Below the pieces are notes generated by a model that ran no database searches, was not told where the DNA came from, and saw only the letters and a list, made by a program, of their open reading frames with translations. A DNA stretch of 6,691 nt, taken from assembly GCA_003133205.1 (NCBI GenBank), contig PKWK01000261.1:14438-21128 (forward strand). The letters run 5' to 3'. Below are positions 4,676 to 6,691 of the stretch, one piece after another. A program made the translations under genes and the position numbers. This DNA comes from Granulicella sp. GTDB taxonomy: Bacteria; Acidobacteriota; Terriglobia; Terriglobales; Acidobacteriaceae. Position 1 is the first letter of the stretch. Each line of letters opens with the position of its first letter.

Positions 4676-6691
4676 ATGAGATTTTACAAGGGCTGGTCGC
4701 GGCGGCGGTTTCTGGCGGTTTCGGGTGCGACAGCGGCGCAGGCGGCGGTGGGACTAAAGGGGTTGGGGCAGGCGACGGGCGCAGCTACAGATGCGGCAGC
4801 GGCCCAGAGGGCGAATGCGGCGGAAGCAGCACGGGCAATGCCTGCTCCAGGCGTGATCACCGGTGGAATTCAGCCGCTGATGAAGAGCATGACGGCGCGG
4901 CCTCTGCGCTATCGGCCGGTGGCGGGCGAGTTTGTGATTCGCAATGGCGGCGAGTTCTTCAATCGGCCAATCTATGGGGTAAGTTCGGCTACGCAGTCGG
5001 GCGACTTTCGCGTGGATGCGGGGGATCTGCCGGAGTTCTCGCTTTACCTGCCTGGGCATGGCGGGAATTTGAAGTTGGGGATTGTGGGCGCTGAGGGCGC
5101 GAGATCGAAGTGGGCGGCTGAGGCGGACGAGGTCGTGGCCCGCTATCGGCCGGGGCGGATGATCTACGAGATTCGCGATCGCCTGCTCGGCAAAGGAATG
5201 TTGCGGGCGGAGGTCCTGACGACGGGCGAAGGCTCGGGCTTCATGGTGAAGATCGAGGGTCACGGCGTGCCGCCGGGGACGAGGCTGGCGTGGGCATTTG
5301 CCGGGGTGAGCGGGCGCAAGGGTCAGAGAAACGGAGACATCGGGTGCGAGAGGCAACCGGTGAGTCTGTTCTTCCAGGTGCGAAAGGAAGAGTGCGCGGG
5401 GAACACATACGAGGGCGGTGCAACCGGTCGCCAGTTCTGGGCTCGTGTAAAAAGCCCGGCGGCGGAGTTGCTCCTGACGCTCCCGACGGGTCCAATTGAG
5501 GCCGCCCAGGAGATGACAGTCGCTGAGTTCTCTGCGTGGGGCGAGCCGCCTGATACCGACTTCGCTCATCCTCTCATCGGCATAAACAAGGGGGAGTTCC
5601 CGATCCTCAGGGGTTCGGTGCAGATAAGCAGTGAGCCGATGTATCTGGCGATCCACCACGTCATGCCGGGCGGCCAGTCGGAGACTAGCGATCCCGCATC
5701 GGCATTTGCAACCCGCAGTGCGCAGATCGAGGCGATTGCGGGAACGCTGAAGATCGAGACGCCAGATGAGTATGTGAACGCGGTGGGTGGGGCGATTGGA
5801 ATCGCGGCGGAGACGATCTGGGACCAGAAGCAGGAGTGCGTGCTGCATGGCGGCGTGGCGTGGCGCACGATGCTGGCCGGATGGCGCGGGCCGTACAACC
5901 TGGATGCGCTGGGAAATCACGATCGCGCTGTGCAGGAGTTTCGGCATTGGCTGAAGCGGCAGAATGTAACTCCGGTGACGACGGCGAATCCGGCGACCGG
6001 GCCGTGGGACGCAAATATTCATCTCGCGCGCAAAGAGGGATTGCTGCACTCGAATGGCGACCTCTCGAACAACCATTACGACATGAACATAGTGTTCATG
6101 GACGTGCTGCTCCGGCACCTGATGTGGACTGGCGATCTGGAGTTCGCCCGCGAGGTGTGGCCGGCGTTGCAACGACACCTGGCATGGGAGCATAGGCTCT
6201 TCCGCAGGACGTATGCGGGCGCGGGTGGCAAAAAGCTTCCTCTCTACGAGGCGTACGCGGCGATCTGGGCGAGCGACAATCTGCAATACAACGGCGGCGG
6301 CGCGGCACACTCGTCCGCATATAACATCTTTGCGCTGCGGTCGGCAGCGAAGGTGGCGAAGGCGTTGGGCGAAGACGGCGCCGCGTATGAGGCTGAGGCG
6401 AAGCTTGTACACCAGGCGATGCAGGAGCTTCTGTGGGTGCCGGGACAAGGCGCGTACGGCGAATCCAAGGATCTGCTCGGTCCGCAAACGGTCTATACGA
6501 ATCCGGCGCTGTGGACGGTGTATCACACCATCGATAGTGAGGTGCCTACGCCCAGGCAGGCGTGGCAGATGGTGGCGGAACGGCTAGCTGTGCTGAAGCA
6601 TGTTCCGGTGCATGGGGACGGCGTACCGGCCGGCGGATGGTACATGCTGTCGTGCTCGGACTGGCTGCCATACATGTGGTCGCTGAACCTG
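4676..6691 (+). CDS. Tat-exported DUF4450 family protein, glycosidase-like, 3' end missing
   Basis: The frame is open from the ATG at 4676 to the window end (672 codons, no stop). An in-frame TGA at 4670-4672 makes 4676 the earliest start, and GGGTGAG (4667-4673) is a close ribosome site. The N-terminus has a twin-arginine signal, S-R-R-R-F-L at 8-13, then a mild Ala/Gly-rich hydrophobic stretch. This suggests folded export to the periplasm. The DUF4450 hallmarks are RPLRYRP (75-81), FVIRNGGEFFNRPIYG (about 86-101) and DAGDLPEF with LYLPGHGGNLKLGI (114-136), forming a beta-rich N-terminal domain. The C-terminal part, from about 360, is helical and resembles an (alpha/alpha)6 toroid as in many glycosidases. 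It includes NNHYDMNIVFMD (465-476), DNLQYNGGGAAHSSAYN (534-550) and repeated helices. The family is thought to act on carbohydrates, but I know of no proven substrate and cannot point to catalytic acids with confidence. The link to the upstream nth operon is unclear. Confidence 0.85.
   Translation, partial: MRFYKGWSRRRFLAVSGATAAQAAVGLKGLGQATGAATDAAAAQRANAAEAARAMPAPGVITGGIQPLMKSMTARPLRYRPVAGEFVIRNGGEFFNRPIYGVSSATQSGDFRVDAGDLPEFSLYLPGHGGNLKLGIVGAEGARSKWAAEADEVVARYRPGRMIYEIRDRLLGKGMLRAEVLTTGEGSGFMVKIEGHGVPPGTRLAWAFAGVSGRKGQRNGDIGCERQPVSLFFQVRKEECAGNTYEGGATGRQFWARVKSPAAELLLTLPTGPIEAAQEMTVAEFSAWGEPPDTDFAHPLIGINKGEFPILRGSVQISSEPMYLAIHHVMPGGQSETSDPASAFATRSAQIEAIAGTLKIETPDEYVNAVGGAIGIAAETIWDQKQECVLHGGVAWRTMLAGWRGPYNLDALGNHDRAVQEFRHWLKRQNVTPVTTANPATGPWDANIHLARKEGLLHSNGDLSNNHYDMNIVFMDVLLRHLMWTGDLEFAREVWPALQRHLAWEHRLFRRTYAGAGGKKLPLYEAYAAIWASDNLQYNGGGAAHSSAYNIFALRSAAKVAKALGEDGAAYEAEAKLVHQAMQELLWVPGQGAYGESKDLLGPQTVYTNPALWTVYHTIDSEVPTPRQAWQMVAERLAVLKHVPVHGDGVPAGGWYMLSCSDWLPYMWSLNL

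Noticed and set aside
4754..6526. A 590-codon open frame on the minus strand opposite the DUF4450 gene
   Set aside because: Its translation is rich in Arg, His, Pro and Leu with no recognisable domain. The plus strand here encodes a coherent family protein throughout. It is a GC-driven antisense shadow.

Overview
The window is high-GC bacterial DNA (roughly 60% or more by eye), densely coding, with short gaps and two ATGA gene overlaps. Three things together suggest an Acidobacteriota (Terriglobia-like) soil bacterium: a diderm-type lipoprotein and a Tat substrate, a coproheme decarboxylase, and a DUF4450-type glycosidase-like protein. This assignment is inference; no rRNA or other phylogenetic marker is present.

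Layout. Bases 1-2311 (+) hold the 3' part of anmK (anhydro-N-acetylmuramate kinase, cell-wall recycling). It overlaps by ATGA a gene for an oligopeptide-type ABC-transporter substrate-binding lipoprotein. Bases 2352-2672 (-) hold a lone flgM (anti-sigma-28 factor) that converges on the transporter gene across a 40-base gap. Bases 2673-2946 are a 274-base divergent intergenic region that must carry the promoters of flgM and of the next operon. Bases 2947-4610 (+) hold chdC/hemQ (coproheme decarboxylase) overlapping nth (endonuclease III) by ATGA. After a 65-base gap, a Tat-exported DUF4450-family protein starts at 4676 and runs off the window, still open at 6691.

Functional reading. The first pair suggests recycling or import of cell-wall fragments: AnmK acts on anhydroMurNAc, and the lipoprotein may bind peptides or muropeptides. 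The chdC-nth pair joins the last step of coproporphyrin-dependent heme synthesis to an Fe-S base-excision-repair enzyme. The flgM gene has no flagellar neighbours. The last gene looks like an exported carbohydrate-active protein.

No transposon, CRISPR array, tRNA or rRNA was found. The gene families are familiar, and I see no clear undescribed multi-gene system. The most notable details are an octanucleotide tandem repeat within the first codons of nth, a strongly basic N-terminal tail on Nth with a changed helix-hairpin-helix loop, the anmK-lipoprotein coupling, and the orphan flgM.
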